A stretch of DNA of 33,322 bases from Rhodospirillales bacterium (lineage in GTDB: Bacteria; Pseudomonadota; Alphaproteobacteria; Rhodospirillales; Magnetospirillaceae), in assembly GCA_015654615.1 (NCBI GenBank), contig JAATGN010000407.1:1-33322 (forward strand). Reading direction: 5' to 3'. Position numbers and translations under genes: made by a program. Of this stretch, positions 16,893 through 24,999 are shown piece by piece (within the stretch, counting starts at the first letter, position 1; every line of letters begins with the position of its first letter). A model generated the notes under the pieces. That model did not search any database and was not told where the DNA came from. It worked only from the letters and a program-made list of their open reading frames with translations.

Positions 16893-16920
16893 GGTGAGTT
16901 CCTCGCTTAAGGCTTTATAT

Positions 16921-16989
16921 GACGCCTCCGCTCCGCTTCGGCGGGCTCAAGCGCCGCTCGGGCTTAAGGGCCTGTTCAACAGGCCCTTA
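16921..16989. repeat. Repeat B, copy 2, with a palindrome holding the pdhC stop
   Basis: GCCTCCGCTCCGC...GGGCTCAAGCGCCGCTCGGG (16923-16962) resembles repeat B copy 1. It ends in a palindrome with perfect 12-base arms, TAAGGGCCTGTT (16965-16976) and AACAGGCCCTTA (16978-16989), separated by one base. The pdhC stop codon is the last three bases of the palindrome. Confidence 0.65.
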
Positions 16990-18291
16990 GAGCAGCATGG
17001 TCAGCGGTTCTTCGATCAGCTTCTTGAAGGCCGCCAGGAATTCGGCGCCGATCGCTCCGTCGACGACGCGATGGTCGACCGACAGCGTGCAACTCATCAC
17101 CGTCGCGATGGCCAAGGCGCCATCCTTGACGACCGGGCGCTGTTCGCCGGCCCCGACGGCCAGAATGCAGCCCTGCGGCGGATTGATGATGGCGGCGAAA
17201 TCCTTGACGCCATACATGCCGAGGTTGGAGATGGAAAAGCCGCCGCCTTGGAATTCCTCGGGTTTCAGCTTGCCGTCGCGGGCCTTGGCGGCCAGAACCT
17301 TCATTTCGTTGGAAATGGCGGCCAAACCCTTCTGATCGGCATGCTTGACGATCGGCGTGATCAGCCCGTTGGGGGTCGCCACCGCCACCGAAATGTCGAC
17401 GTCGGTGTACATGCGCAGCGCCGTCTCGGTGAAGGAGGCATTGGCCGCCGGCACCTTGCGCAAGCTCAGCGCCGCCGCCCGAATGACAAAATCGTTGACC
17501 GACAATTTGTAGTCGTCCGAACGGCCGTTCAGGTCGGCCCGCAAGGCCAGCAGCTTGTCGACCTGGCAATCGACGGTCAGATAGAAATGCGGCACCGTCT
17601 GCTTGGCTTCGCTGAGACGCCTGGCGATCACCTTGCGCATCGAGGTGAGCGGAACCTCGGTATAGGCCGGACCGAATTCCGGAATGGGCGCGGCCGCCGG
17701 TTTGGCCGGCGCCGCCGCCGCCACGGCGGACGGAGCCTGGACCTGGACCTGGGTCTGAGCCTGGGCCGGACCGCCGGCGATCGCCTTGTCGACATCGGCC
17801 CGGATGATCCGTCCATGCGGTCCCGAGCCGGCGATGGCCTTGAGGTCGAGGCCGGCGTCCCTGGCGATGCGCCTGGCCAGAGGCGAGGCGAAAGTCCTGT
17901 CGCCGGGCGCCGCGGCGACAGCCGGAGCGGCGGCCGGCGCCGGCACCGCGACCGGAGGGGCGCCGGGGGCGGGTGCCGCCGCCGGGGGAGCCGGCGGTTT
18001 CGCAGGCGCGGCCTTCGGCGTCGCCGCGGCCAGGGCCGAAGCGTCCTCGCCCTCCTCCAGCAACAAGGCGATCGGTTCGTTGACCTTGACGCCCTGGGTT
18101 CCGCCGGCGATCAGGATCTTGCCCAGCGTCCCCTCGTCGGTGGCTTCGAACTCCATGGTCGCTTTATCGGTCTCGATCTCGGCCAGCACGTCGCCGGCCT
18201 TCACCGCATCGCCCTCCTGCTTCAGCCATCGGGCGAGATTGCCTTCGCTCATGGTCGGCGAAAGCGCGGGCATCAAAATCTGGATCGGCAT
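16987..18291 (-). CDS. pdhC: Pyruvate dehydrogenase E2, dihydrolipoamide acetyltransferase
   Basis: 434 residues. Domains in order: one lipoyl domain (about 1-80) with the lipoylated Lys in [11 protein letters not shown]; an Ala/Pro-rich linker; the peripheral subunit-binding domain ([16 protein letters not shown] ... [13 protein letters not shown], about 130-170); a second Ala/Pro/Gln linker; and the acetyltransferase domain ending with the catalytic [14 protein letters not shown]. It transfers acetyl groups to CoA and forms the core of the complex. It follows pdhB by 12 bases. The stop codon lies within a palindromic repeat. Confidence 0.96.
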   Translation of the reverse strand: MPIQILMPALSPTMSEGNLARWLKQEGDAVKAGDVLAEIETDKATMEFEATDEGTLGKILIAGGTQGVKVNEPIALLLEEGEDASALAAATPKAAPAKPPAPPAAAPAPGAPPVAVPAPAAAPAVAAAPGDRTFASPLARRIARDAGLDLKAIAGSGPHGRIIRADVDKAIAGGPAQAQTQVQVQAPSAVAAAAPAKPAAAPIPEFGPAYTEVPLTSMRKVIARRLSEAKQTVPHFYLTVDCQVDKLLALRADLNGRSDDYKLSVNDFVIRAAALSLRKVPAANASFTETALRMYTDVDISVAVATPNGLITPIVKHADQKGLAAISNEMKVLAAKARDGKLKPEEFQGGGFSISNLGMYGVKDFAAIINPPQGCILAVGAGEQRPVVKDGALAIATVMSCTLSVDHRVVDGAIGAEFLAAFKKLIEEPLTMLL

Positions 18292-18303
18292 GTCAGGCGC
18301 TCC

Positions 18304-19677
18304 TCAACGATAGCTGACGGCTTTGACCGCGGCGACGATGTCGTCGATCTGCGGCAGCGCCAGTCGTTCCAGATTGGCGGCATAGGGCATCGGCACGTCC
18401 TTGCCGGTGACGCGGGTGACCGGGGCATCCAGCCAGTCGAAACAGTTTTCCTGGACGAGCGCGGAAATTTCGGCGCCGATGCCGGCGAACGGCCAACCGT
18501 CCTCCACGGCGACGATGCGATTGGTCTTCTGGACCGAGCGGACGATGGTCTCGACGTCCAGCGGACGGATGGTCCGCAGATTGATCACCTCGACATCGAT
18601 GCCTTCCTTGGCGAGGATTTCGGCGGCGTCGAGGGCGGATTGCACCATTCGCGAAAAGGCGACCACGGTCGCGCCGGCGCCGGCCCGCTCGATCTTCGCC
18701 TTGCCGATCGGCACGACGAAATCCGCATCGTCCGGCACGTCGAAGCTCTGGCCGTAAAGAAGCTCGTTTTCCAGGACGATGACCGGGTTGGGGTCGCGGA
18801 TCGCCGCCTTCAGCAGCCCCTTGGCATCGGCGGCCGAATAGGGCGCCACCACCTTGAGGCCGGGAACATGGGCATACCAGGAGGCATAGCATTGCGAATG
18901 CTGGGCGCCGACGCGCGAGGCCGGACCGTTGGGACCGCGGAAGACGATCGAGGCGGGCAATTGGCCGCCTCCCATGTAAAGGGTCTTGGCCGCGGAATTG
19001 ATGATGTGATCGATCGCCTGCATGGCGAAATTGAAGGTCATGAATTCGACGATCGGCTTCAAGCCGGCATAGGCCGCGCCGGTCGCCAGGCCGGTGAAGC
19101 CCATTTCGGTGATCGGCGTGTCGATCACCCTTTTTGCCCCGAATTCGTCGAGCAATCCCTGGCTGACCTTATAGGCCCCCTGATATTGGGCGACTTCCTC
19201 GCCGATCAGGAAAACCTTGGGATCGTTCCGCATTTCTTCGGCCATGGCGTCGCGCAGCGCTTCGCGGACACTTTGCCTGATGGTCTTGGCATAGGTTTTT
19301 TCGGCCGGCAGATCGGTGCTGGCGGCACTTTGCTCGACCCTCGGCACCGGCGGCGGCACCGGCGGCGGGGTAACGCCCGTCGCGGCCGGGGGCAGCCGGG
19401 CCGGAGCCGCGTCGGCCAGCGCCGCCTTGTCCTCGCCGTCTTCGAGCAGCAGGGCGATCGGCGTGTTCACATGGACGCCCTCGGTGCCGTCGGCGACCAG
19501 GATCTTGCCCAGCGTCCCCTCGTCGACCGCTTCCATTTCCATGGTCGCCTTGTCGGTCTCGATCTCGGCCAGGATATCTCCCGACTTGACGGCGTCCCCC
19601 TCGCCTTTGAGCCAACGGGCCAGCTTGCCCTCGGTCATGGTCGGCGACAGCGCCGGCATGAGAATCTGAATCGGCAT
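18304..19677 (-). CDS. pdhB: Pyruvate dehydrogenase E1 beta subunit with N-terminal lipoyl domain
   Basis: 457 residues, about 130 more than a plain E1 beta. Residues 1-80 are a complete lipoyl domain ([40 protein letters not shown]) very like that of the neighbouring E2. An Ala/Pro linker follows, then the transketolase-like E1 beta ([60 protein letters not shown]). The lipoyl-E1-beta fusion is a recurrent alphaproteobacterial form. The subunit decarboxylates pyruvate with PdhA and thiamine diphosphate. It lies between pdhA and pdhC with 12-base gaps on both sides. Confidence 0.96.
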   Translation of the reverse strand: MPIQILMPALSPTMTEGKLARWLKGEGDAVKSGDILAEIETDKATMEMEAVDEGTLGKILVADGTEGVHVNTPIALLLEDGEDKAALADAAPARLPPAATGVTPPPVPPPVPRVEQSAASTDLPAEKTYAKTIRQSVREALRDAMAEEMRNDPKVFLIGEEVAQYQGAYKVSQGLLDEFGAKRVIDTPITEMGFTGLATGAAYAGLKPIVEFMTFNFAMQAIDHIINSAAKTLYMGGGQLPASIVFRGPNGPASRVGAQHSQCYASWYAHVPGLKVVAPYSAADAKGLLKAAIRDPNPVIVLENELLYGQSFDVPDDADFVVPIGKAKIERAGAGATVVAFSRMVQSALDAAEILAKEGIDVEVINLRTIRPLDVETIVRSVQKTNRIVAVEDGWPFAGIGAEISALVQENCFDWLDAPVTRVTGKDVPMPYAANLERLALPQIDDIVAAVKAVSYR

Positions 19678-19689
19678 GTCCGTTCCCCC

Positions 19690-20700
19690 TCAGGCTTCGA
19701 TCAGGATGTCGGTATAGAGTTCGGAGGCTTCCGGCTCCGGGCTGTTCTGGGCGAAATCGGCGGCCTCGCTGATCACCGCCTTGGCATCGCGATCGATCTC
19801 CTTCAGGCGGTCTTCGGTCACGGCCCCGCTGTCGAGGAGCTTCTTGCGCAGCTGATCGATCGGATCATGCTGCTCGCGCATTTTCGCCACCTCTTCCTTG
19901 GTCCGGTATTTGGCCGGATCGGACATCGAGTGGCCGCGGTAGCGATAGGTCTTCATTTCCAGGATATAGGGCCCTTCGCCGGCCCGGGCCCGCGCCACCG
20001 CTTCCTCGCCGGCGGCCTTCACCGCCAGCACGTCCATGCCGTCGATCTGCTTGCCGGGGATGTCGTAGGCGGCGCCGCGGCGATAGAGGTCGTTGCCGGC
20101 CGAGGAGCGCTCGGTCGAGGTCCCCATGGCGTATTTGTTGTTCTCGATGACATAGACCACCGGCAATTTCCACAAGGAGGCCATGTTGAACGACTCATAG
20201 ACCTGGCCCTGGTTGACCGCGCCGTCGCCCAGATAGCAAAGACAGATACCGCCGTCCTCGGAATATTTGTGGGCGAAGGCGAGGCCGGTGCCCAGGGGAA
20301 CCTGGGCGCCGACGATGCCATGGCCGCCGTAGAATTTCTTCTCGAGGCTGAACATGTGCATCGAGCCGCCCTTGCCCTTGGAATAGCCGCCGGCCCGGCC
20401 GGTCAATTCCGCCATGACGCCTTTGGGATCCATGCCGCAGGCCAGCATATGTCCGTGGTCGCGATAACTGGTGATCACCGAGTCGCGGACATTGCTGATC
20501 GTCGATTGCATGCCGACCACCACGGCCTCCTGGCCGATGTAGAGGTGGCAAAAACCGTTGATCAGGCCCATGCCGTAGAGCTGCCCCGCCTTCTCCTCGA
20601 AGCGCCGGATCAGCAGCATATCTTTATAAAACGCAACGAGATCCTCAGCTTTCACGGCGGAATCTCCCGGCTTCGCTTTGCGCCTGGTCAAGGCCATCAT
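19690..20700 (-). CDS. pdhA: Pyruvate dehydrogenase E1 alpha subunit
   Basis: 336 residues. It contains FYKDMLLIRRFEEKAGQLYG, the GHGIVGAQVPLGTGLAFA region, and the thiamine diphosphate motif GDGAVNQGQVYESFNMASLW ending in ENN. RYRGHSMSDPAKYRTKEEV is the phosphorylation-loop region found in E1 alpha proteins. With PdhB it forms the heterotetrameric E1. GGGAGGG lies close before two adjacent ATGs (20700 and 20697). It is the first gene of the pdh cluster, so a promoter is expected in 20701-20870. Confidence 0.96.
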   Translation of the reverse strand: MMALTRRKAKPGDSAVKAEDLVAFYKDMLLIRRFEEKAGQLYGMGLINGFCHLYIGQEAVVVGMQSTISNVRDSVITSYRDHGHMLACGMDPKGVMAELTGRAGGYSKGKGGSMHMFSLEKKFYGGHGIVGAQVPLGTGLAFAHKYSEDGGICLCYLGDGAVNQGQVYESFNMASLWKLPVVYVIENNKYAMGTSTERSSAGNDLYRRGAAYDIPGKQIDGMDVLAVKAAGEEAVARARAGEGPYILEMKTYRYRGHSMSDPAKYRTKEEVAKMREQHDPIDQLRKKLLDSGAVTEDRLKEIDRDAKAVISEAADFAQNSPEPEASELYTDILIEA

Positions 20701-20874
20701 CTACCCTCCCGGTGGGTCATTCGGTGCCCAACAGGTAGCGTCTTAGCATGCCGAACGCAAGCGCAACTCATCACTTAACGTGTTGTTTCGCAATGCACAA
20801 TGAAGATTTAACTCGATTATAGTTAATTTATCCGATGACCGCTTTTTAAGCGTAAAAATGCCGGCGAGCGGGAC
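20701..20874. other. Upstream region of the pdh cluster
   Basis: AT-rich next to GC-rich genes, consistent with a promoter for the minus-strand pdh genes. Candidate -35/-10 pairs can be drawn, for example TTGCGT with a 16-base gap to CTACCT near 20750, but none is convincing. No open frame is supported. Confidence 0.4.
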
Positions 20875-21208
20875 TAGAGCGATTTGCGATCAGACTGGAT
20901 CATCGATTTTTCTCGTCATTGCCTTGGATCAGCCGGAATCCAGGGGGCGCCCCACGGGCGTTTCCGAGACTCCCGGATCCCCGCTTTCGAGCTTGTGAAA
21001 TAATCCCAGTGGCACCGGCGTCCCCGCCGGTGTGCCGGCGAAGCCGGCAGCGCCAGAGCGGCCGAGGGGATCGATCCTGAAGGGAACGTTTCCGCCGCAG
21101 GGCGGCGGACACCGGCAGGGACGCCGGTGCCACGTTCCCTTGCTTCACAAGCTTTTTCGCCGGGACGATGGTACAGGGATTGAGCCCGTTTGGTCGCAAA
21201 CCGCTCTA
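20875..21208. repeat. Nested inverted-repeat element (repeat C composite)
   Basis: The outer ends TAGAGCGATTTGCGATCA and, reversed, TAGAGCGGTTTGCGACCA agree at 20 of 24 bases when read a little further. Inside are GCTTGTGAA (20991-20999) with TTCACAAGC (21144-21152), and inside those GTGGCACCGGCG (21009-21020) with CGCCGGTGCCAC (21122-21133). Three inverted-repeat levels share one centre. The right end closely matches the start of another element at 33256. No open frame is supported. Confidence 0.7.
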
Positions 21209-21217
21209 AGGTCCTGA

Positions 21218-21242
21218 GACAAAACGAAAGATGCGTTTTGTC
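21218..21242. repeat. GACAAAACG hairpin
   Basis: GACAAAACG (21218-21226) and CGTTTTGTC (21234-21242) form a perfect 9-bp stem with a 7-base loop. The 14-mer GGGACAAAACGCAT read on the minus strand here recurs on the plus strand at the MFS terminator (24883-24896). Confidence 0.5.
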
Positions 21243-21287
21243 CCGACCCCTGGGGACTTGCCATGGCGAGCGTCGGCGCCGGAAGAC

Positions 21288-21320
21288 AAAACCGCCGGCC
21301 CGGGGGGGACGGGCCGGCGG
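21288..21320 (-). terminator. Rho-independent terminator after ftsB
   Basis: On the minus strand, CCGCCGGCCCG (21310-21320) and CGGGCCGGCGG (21292-21302) form an 11-bp stem with a 7-base loop, followed by TTTT (21288-21291). It lies about 180 bases past the ftsB stop. The stretch 21321-21503 holds nothing recognisable. Confidence 0.65.
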
Positions 21321-21503
21321 AACTTGGGTCGCGCGGTGGGGGACCGGCGATCCATCGGGAGCCTTCCGTGACCGGAACGGCTATGACCACGAGGGGGTCA
21401 TGGGTCGCAGCATAATGGTCTTCGCGTCTTCGGCGCACCCCTGGAATCTACTCAGAAGGGCAAGGCAAGGAAACCGCGCCGCCGCGGCCGAAAGAGGCAA
21501 TCG

Positions 21504-21830
21504 TCAGGAGTGCGGACGAAGCACGACGACCTCGTCGTCGCGCCCCATATTGAGCATGAGACGGGCCCGCTCTTCCAGCATGTCGGGATCGAGATGATCG
21601 GGGCGCAACAGCCGCGCCCGGTGGTCCAGATTGTCGCGCGCCTCCTCGATCTGGGCCAGGCTTTCCTCGGCCTGCTTGATTTCCTGGTTGAGCCGCCACC
21701 ACGCCATCAATCCACGGTCGCCTTGGACCGTATGATAGGCGAAATAAACGACCGCGGTCAGTCCGAGAAAAGGACCGACGACATGGCGCGCCCGGCGGCG
21801 GATCTCGTTGAAAATCATCATGGGCGACAT
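21504..21830 (-). CDS. ftsB: FtsB/DivIC septum formation initiator family protein
   Basis: 108 residues. A short basic cytoplasmic N-terminus is followed by one membrane segment (about 18-37, VVGPFLGLTAVVYFAYHT) and a coiled coil rich in Glu, Gln and Leu (about 46-75). A C-terminal LRPDHLDPDMLEERARLMLN follows, as in alphaproteobacterial FtsB-like proteins. It should act with FtsL and FtsQ in the divisome. ATG at 21830 or the ones at 21818/21815 could start it; no strong ribosome-binding site is seen. In related genomes I recall it between eno and pdhA; here 5 kb of other genes separate it from eno. Confidence 0.85.
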   Translation of the reverse strand: MSPMMIFNEIRRRARHVVGPFLGLTAVVYFAYHTVQGDRGLMAWWRLNQEIKQAEESLAQIEEARDNLDHRARLLRPDHLDPDMLEERARLMLNMGRDDEVVVLRPHS

Positions 21831-22314
21831 GGAATCACACTCTGATTCCCATCGTCAACAGTATTCGGAAGTTATCCTCTGTATTTTTTTCTCCATAGTC
21901 AGAACAGGAACAGACCAGGTTCCTTTCGACGATTCCCTGGAATATTGCCACTTTTGAGACACAGGCCAGGCATCGCGCGGCACCTCGGCAAGACCCCCAG
22001 TCTAGAGGATTCAAATTCAAGATATAAAATAACGAGAAATATAATTTACGCTATTTTGATCGATTGATGATTCTTCCCCTCGGTAACTTTGACTCTCTCC
22101 AGCCGCCCCTCTATTCGACGTGATTCTACGAAAGACGAACGATGACTCGAACATCATGAGCGATGATTCGAAGCCAAGATGAACACGCCCCATATTTGCG
22201 TCATTATATTTCCATAATACTATTAAGGTCTTATCCACGACCATAACGCCCTATTGCGTTAACATTTTGTTTTCATACATACTACAAGTTGATATCGAGG
22301 AAGGGCGAACCATC
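21831..22314. other. AT-rich control region between ftsB and the aminotransferase
   Basis: About 480 bases, clearly more AT-rich than the surroundings, with no supported gene. It holds two direct repeats, CGATGACTCGAA (22140-22151) and CGATGATTCGAA (22161-22172), exactly 21 bases apart, and two possible plus-strand promoters: TTGCGT-16-TACTAT (22196-22223) and TTGCGT-16-TACATA (22254-22281). The ftsB promoter must also lie at its left end. Confidence 0.5.
22254..22281 (+). promoter_or_regulatory. Candidate promoter for the aminotransferase-MFS pair
   Basis: TTGCGT (22254-22259), 16 bases, TACATA (22276-22281). Transcription would start near 22288, just before GAGGAAGGG at 22297. A second similar pair lies at 22196-22223. 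Confidence 0.4.
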
Positions 22315-23484
22315 ATGCCGAGCCGCAGCGGCCGACATTTCCTGCAAATTCCGGGTCCGACCAATGTTCCGGACCGCATCCTGCGGGCCATGGACCGTCC
22401 GACCATCGACCACCGCGGGCCCGGTTTCGCGCAAATGGCCGGCGAGATCTTCGAAGGCCTGAAGCAAATTTTCGGCACCGGCGGATCGGTCGTCATCTAT
22501 CCGTCGTCGGGCACCGGAGCCTGGGAAGCGGCCATCGTCAATGTGCTGCGGGCCGGCGATCACGTGCTGATGTTCGAGACCGGACAGTTCGCCGGCTTAT
22601 GGCGCAAAATGGCCGAACGCTTCGGCCTCGTGGTCGATTTCGTCCCGGGCGACTGGCGGCGGGGGGTCGACGCCGCCAGCGTCGAAGCCAAGCTGGCCGA
22701 CGACAAGACGCACCGCATCAAGGCGGTGATGGTGGTGCACAACGAGACCTCGACCGGCGTGACCAGCCGCATTCCCCCGATCCGTCGGGCCATCGACCGA
22801 ACGGGGCATCCGGCGCTGCTGATGGTCGATACGATTTCCTCCCTCGGCTCGATCGACTACCGCCACGATGAATGGGGCGTCGACGTCACCGTCGGCTGTT
22901 CGCAGAAGGGCCTGATGCTGCCCCCCGGCCTCGGTTTCAACGCGGTCGGCGCCAAGGCGGCGGCCGTCGCCAAGGAGGGCGGGATGCCCCGCTCGTTCTG
23001 GGATTGGGACGAGATGATCAAGGCCAACCGGGCGGGGTACTTTCCTTACACGCCGGCCACCAACCTGCTCTATGGCCTGCGCGAGGCCATCGATATGCTG
23101 CTGGACGAAGGATTGCCCGGCGTCTTCGCCCGTCACGCCCGTCATGCCGAAGCGACGAGACGGGCCGTGCGCGCCTGGGGCCTCGATATTCTCTGCGCCG
23201 AACCCGAGGAATATTCCAACATCACGACGGCGGTGATGATGCCGGAAGGCCACGACGCCGACCGCCTGCGGGCGACCATCCTCGATCGTTTCGACATGTC
23301 GCTGGGCACCGGCTTGGGCAAGCTGGCCGGCAAGGTCTTTCGCATCGGACATCTTGGCGACTTCAATGACCTGATGCTGATGGGCAGCCTCTCCGGAGTG
23401 GAAATGGGCTTGACGGTGGCCGAGGTTCCGCACCGCGCCGGCGGCGCCCAGGCCGCCATGCACTATCTCGCTTCGACGAACTGA
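22315..23484 (+). CDS. Serine-glyoxylate aminotransferase (class V, PLP)
   Basis: 389 residues. It begins GRHFLQIPGPTNVPDRILRA and MDRPTIDHRGPGF, the typical opening of serine-glyoxylate/alanine-glyoxylate aminotransferases. YPSSGTGAWEAAIVN, VVHNETSTGVTSRIP and DTISSLGSIDYRHDEWGVDV follow, and the PLP lysine lies in SQKGLMLPPG. The enzyme converts serine plus glyoxylate to hydroxypyruvate plus glycine. No serine-cycle genes (hydroxypyruvate reductase, glycerate kinase, mtk) are near, so a peripheral C2/C3-acid pathway is likelier. ATG at 22315 is chosen for GAGGAAGGG at a good distance; the upstream ATG at 22267 lacks one. It is followed by an MFS gene after 70 bases. Confidence 0.88.
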   Translation: MPSRSGRHFLQIPGPTNVPDRILRAMDRPTIDHRGPGFAQMAGEIFEGLKQIFGTGGSVVIYPSSGTGAWEAAIVNVLRAGDHVLMFETGQFAGLWRKMAERFGLVVDFVPGDWRRGVDAASVEAKLADDKTHRIKAVMVVHNETSTGVTSRIPPIRRAIDRTGHPALLMVDTISSLGSIDYRHDEWGVDVTVGCSQKGLMLPPGLGFNAVGAKAAAVAKEGGMPRSFWDWDEMIKANRAGYFPYTPATNLLYGLREAIDMLLDEGLPGVFARHARHAEATRRAVRAWGLDILCAEPEEYSNITTAVMMPEGHDADRLRATILDRFDMSLGTGLGKLAGKVFRIGHLGDFNDLMLMGSLSGVEMGLTVAEVPHRAGGAQAAMHYLASTN

Positions 23485-23554
23485 CAAAAAAACTGATTTC
23501 CGTGGCCGCGGCGTTCCGCCGGCGTCACCGAAAAAAATCGGGTGGAGGATGTCA

Positions 23555-24838
23555 ATGATTCGAAGACCGACGGCACCCGGCATCGTCTTGTTCCTGCTGT
23601 GCCTGATGTATTTCATCACCTATGTCGACCGCGTCAACGTCGGAACCGCCGCCGGCGCCATCAAGGCGGAATTCCATCTGAACAATACGGAACTCGGGCT
23701 CATCCTGTCCGGATTCGCCTATCCTTACGCCCTGTTCCAGATCTTCGGCGGCTGGATCGGCGACCGTTTCGGCGCCCGCCGCACGCTGTTCGTCTGCGGC
23801 GCCATCTGGGCCGTCTCCACCATGCTGACGGGCCTGTCGACCGGCCTCTTCACCATGTTCGCCTTCCGCCTGGCCCTGGGCTTCGGCGAAGGCGCCACCT
23901 TCCCCACCGCGACGCGCGCCATGCAGAATTGGGTGGCCGACGGCAAACGCAGTTTCGCCCAGGGCCTCACCCATTCCTTTTCCCGCCTTGGCAACGCCAT
24001 CACGCCGCCGGTGGTGGCCGCCCTGATTTTGGCCGTGACCTGGCGCGGCGCCTTCGTCGTCCTCGGCCTCTGCAGCCTGATCTGGGTGCTGGTCTGGGTC
24101 TGGTATTTCCGCGACGATCCGCGCGATCACAGGGGCGTCACCGCCGCCGACCTGGCGCTCCTGCCGCCGTCGGACAAAGCCCGCAACCGCAGGAAGAAGG
24201 CCCCCTGGGGGCGGCTGGTCAAACGGATCATGCCGGTCACCCTGACCTATTTTTGCTATGCCTGGTCGTTATGGCTCTATCTGAACTGGCTGCCGTCCTT
24301 CTTCCTGCAGGCCTATGGCCTCGACTTGAAGAAGTCCGCCCTGTTCGCCTCGGGCGCCTTCTTCGCCGGCGTCGTCGGCGATACGCTGGGCGGGGTGATC
24401 AGCGACAGGATTCTGCGGCGCACCGGCAATATCAAATTGGCCCGGCTGTCGGTGATCCTGTTCGGACTGCTGGGGGGCGCCGCCTGCCTGGTCGGCGTCT
24501 TCCTGACCAGGGATCCGGGGATCATCGCCCTGATGCTGTCGGCCGGCTTCTTCTTTCTGGAATTGACCATCGGCCCCATGTGGTCGATTCCGATGGATAT
24601 CGCGCCACAGTATTCCGGCACGGCCAGCGGCCTGATGAACACCGGCTCGGCGGTGGCGGCCATCGTATCGCCCTTGGCGTTCGGCTATATCGTCGACGTC
24701 ACCGGCAACTGGGTGCTGCCCTTCGTCGGATCGATCGGACTGCTGCTGATCGGCGCCGGCCTGGCTTTCACCATGCATCCGGAACGAAGCTTCGTCGAGG
24801 AGACGCCCCCCTCGGGATTGTCGGCGGCGGCGGAATGA
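23555..24838 (+). CDS. MFS transporter, anion:cation symporter (ACS) type
   Basis: 427 residues and about 12 membrane segments. The first segment ends in YVDRVNVGTAAGAIKAEF, the DR-x-N signature of the ACS/phthalate-hexuronate group, and the loop 2-3 motif is GGWIGDRFGARR. SFSRLGNAITPPVVAAL and the second-half repeat GGVISDRILRRTG follow. Members carry organic anions such as sugar acids, glycerate or phthalate. Being next to a serine-glyoxylate aminotransferase suggests a small hydroxy or oxo acid, but this is inference. GGAGG lies 6 bases before ATG 23555; ATG 23549 is too close to it. Confidence 0.88.
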   Translation: MIRRPTAPGIVLFLLCLMYFITYVDRVNVGTAAGAIKAEFHLNNTELGLILSGFAYPYALFQIFGGWIGDRFGARRTLFVCGAIWAVSTMLTGLSTGLFTMFAFRLALGFGEGATFPTATRAMQNWVADGKRSFAQGLTHSFSRLGNAITPPVVAALILAVTWRGAFVVLGLCSLIWVLVWVWYFRDDPRDHRGVTAADLALLPPSDKARNRRKKAPWGRLVKRIMPVTLTYFCYAWSLWLYLNWLPSFFLQAYGLDLKKSALFASGAFFAGVVGDTLGGVISDRILRRTGNIKLARLSVILFGLLGGAACLVGVFLTRDPGIIALMLSAGFFFLELTIGPMWSIPMDIAPQYSGTASGLMNTGSAVAAIVSPLAFGYIVDVTGNWVLPFVGSIGLLLIGAGLAFTMHPERSFVEETPPSGLSAAAE

Positions 24839-24885
24839 GACAAACGTAAAGAACGAAAAGGCGTCGCAATCGTTGCAAGCCAGGG

Positions 24886-24905
24886 ACAAAACGCATTTTG
24901 TTTTT
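24886..24905 (+). terminator. Rho-independent terminator after the MFS gene
   Basis: ACAAAA (24886-24891) and TTTTGT (24896-24901) with loop CGCA, running into TTTTT, and bracketed by GGG/CCC. It lies about 50 bases past the MFS stop. The A-rich side could also serve the convergent minus-strand gene. Confidence 0.55.
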
Positions 24906-24999
24906 CCCGGAGCCGAAGCGACGCGCGTTCGAACTCAACAGCGCCGATACGCAGGGCCTATGCGACCGATGTGCCGACAGCGGATCAACGAACGGAAAC

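Noticed and set aside
18438-18448. TCGAAACAGT, half of the TetR palindrome
   Set aside because: Single half-site inside pdhB coding sequence, with no paired half.
16861-20778. 1305-codon plus-strand open frame
   Set aside because: Antisense to pdhC, pdhB and pdhA; no domain is seen and the opposite strand encodes full-length enzymes.
21190-21597. 135-codon plus-strand frame between pdhA and ftsB
   Set aside because: It crosses repeat ends and a strong terminator hairpin and overlaps ftsB; no recognisable features.
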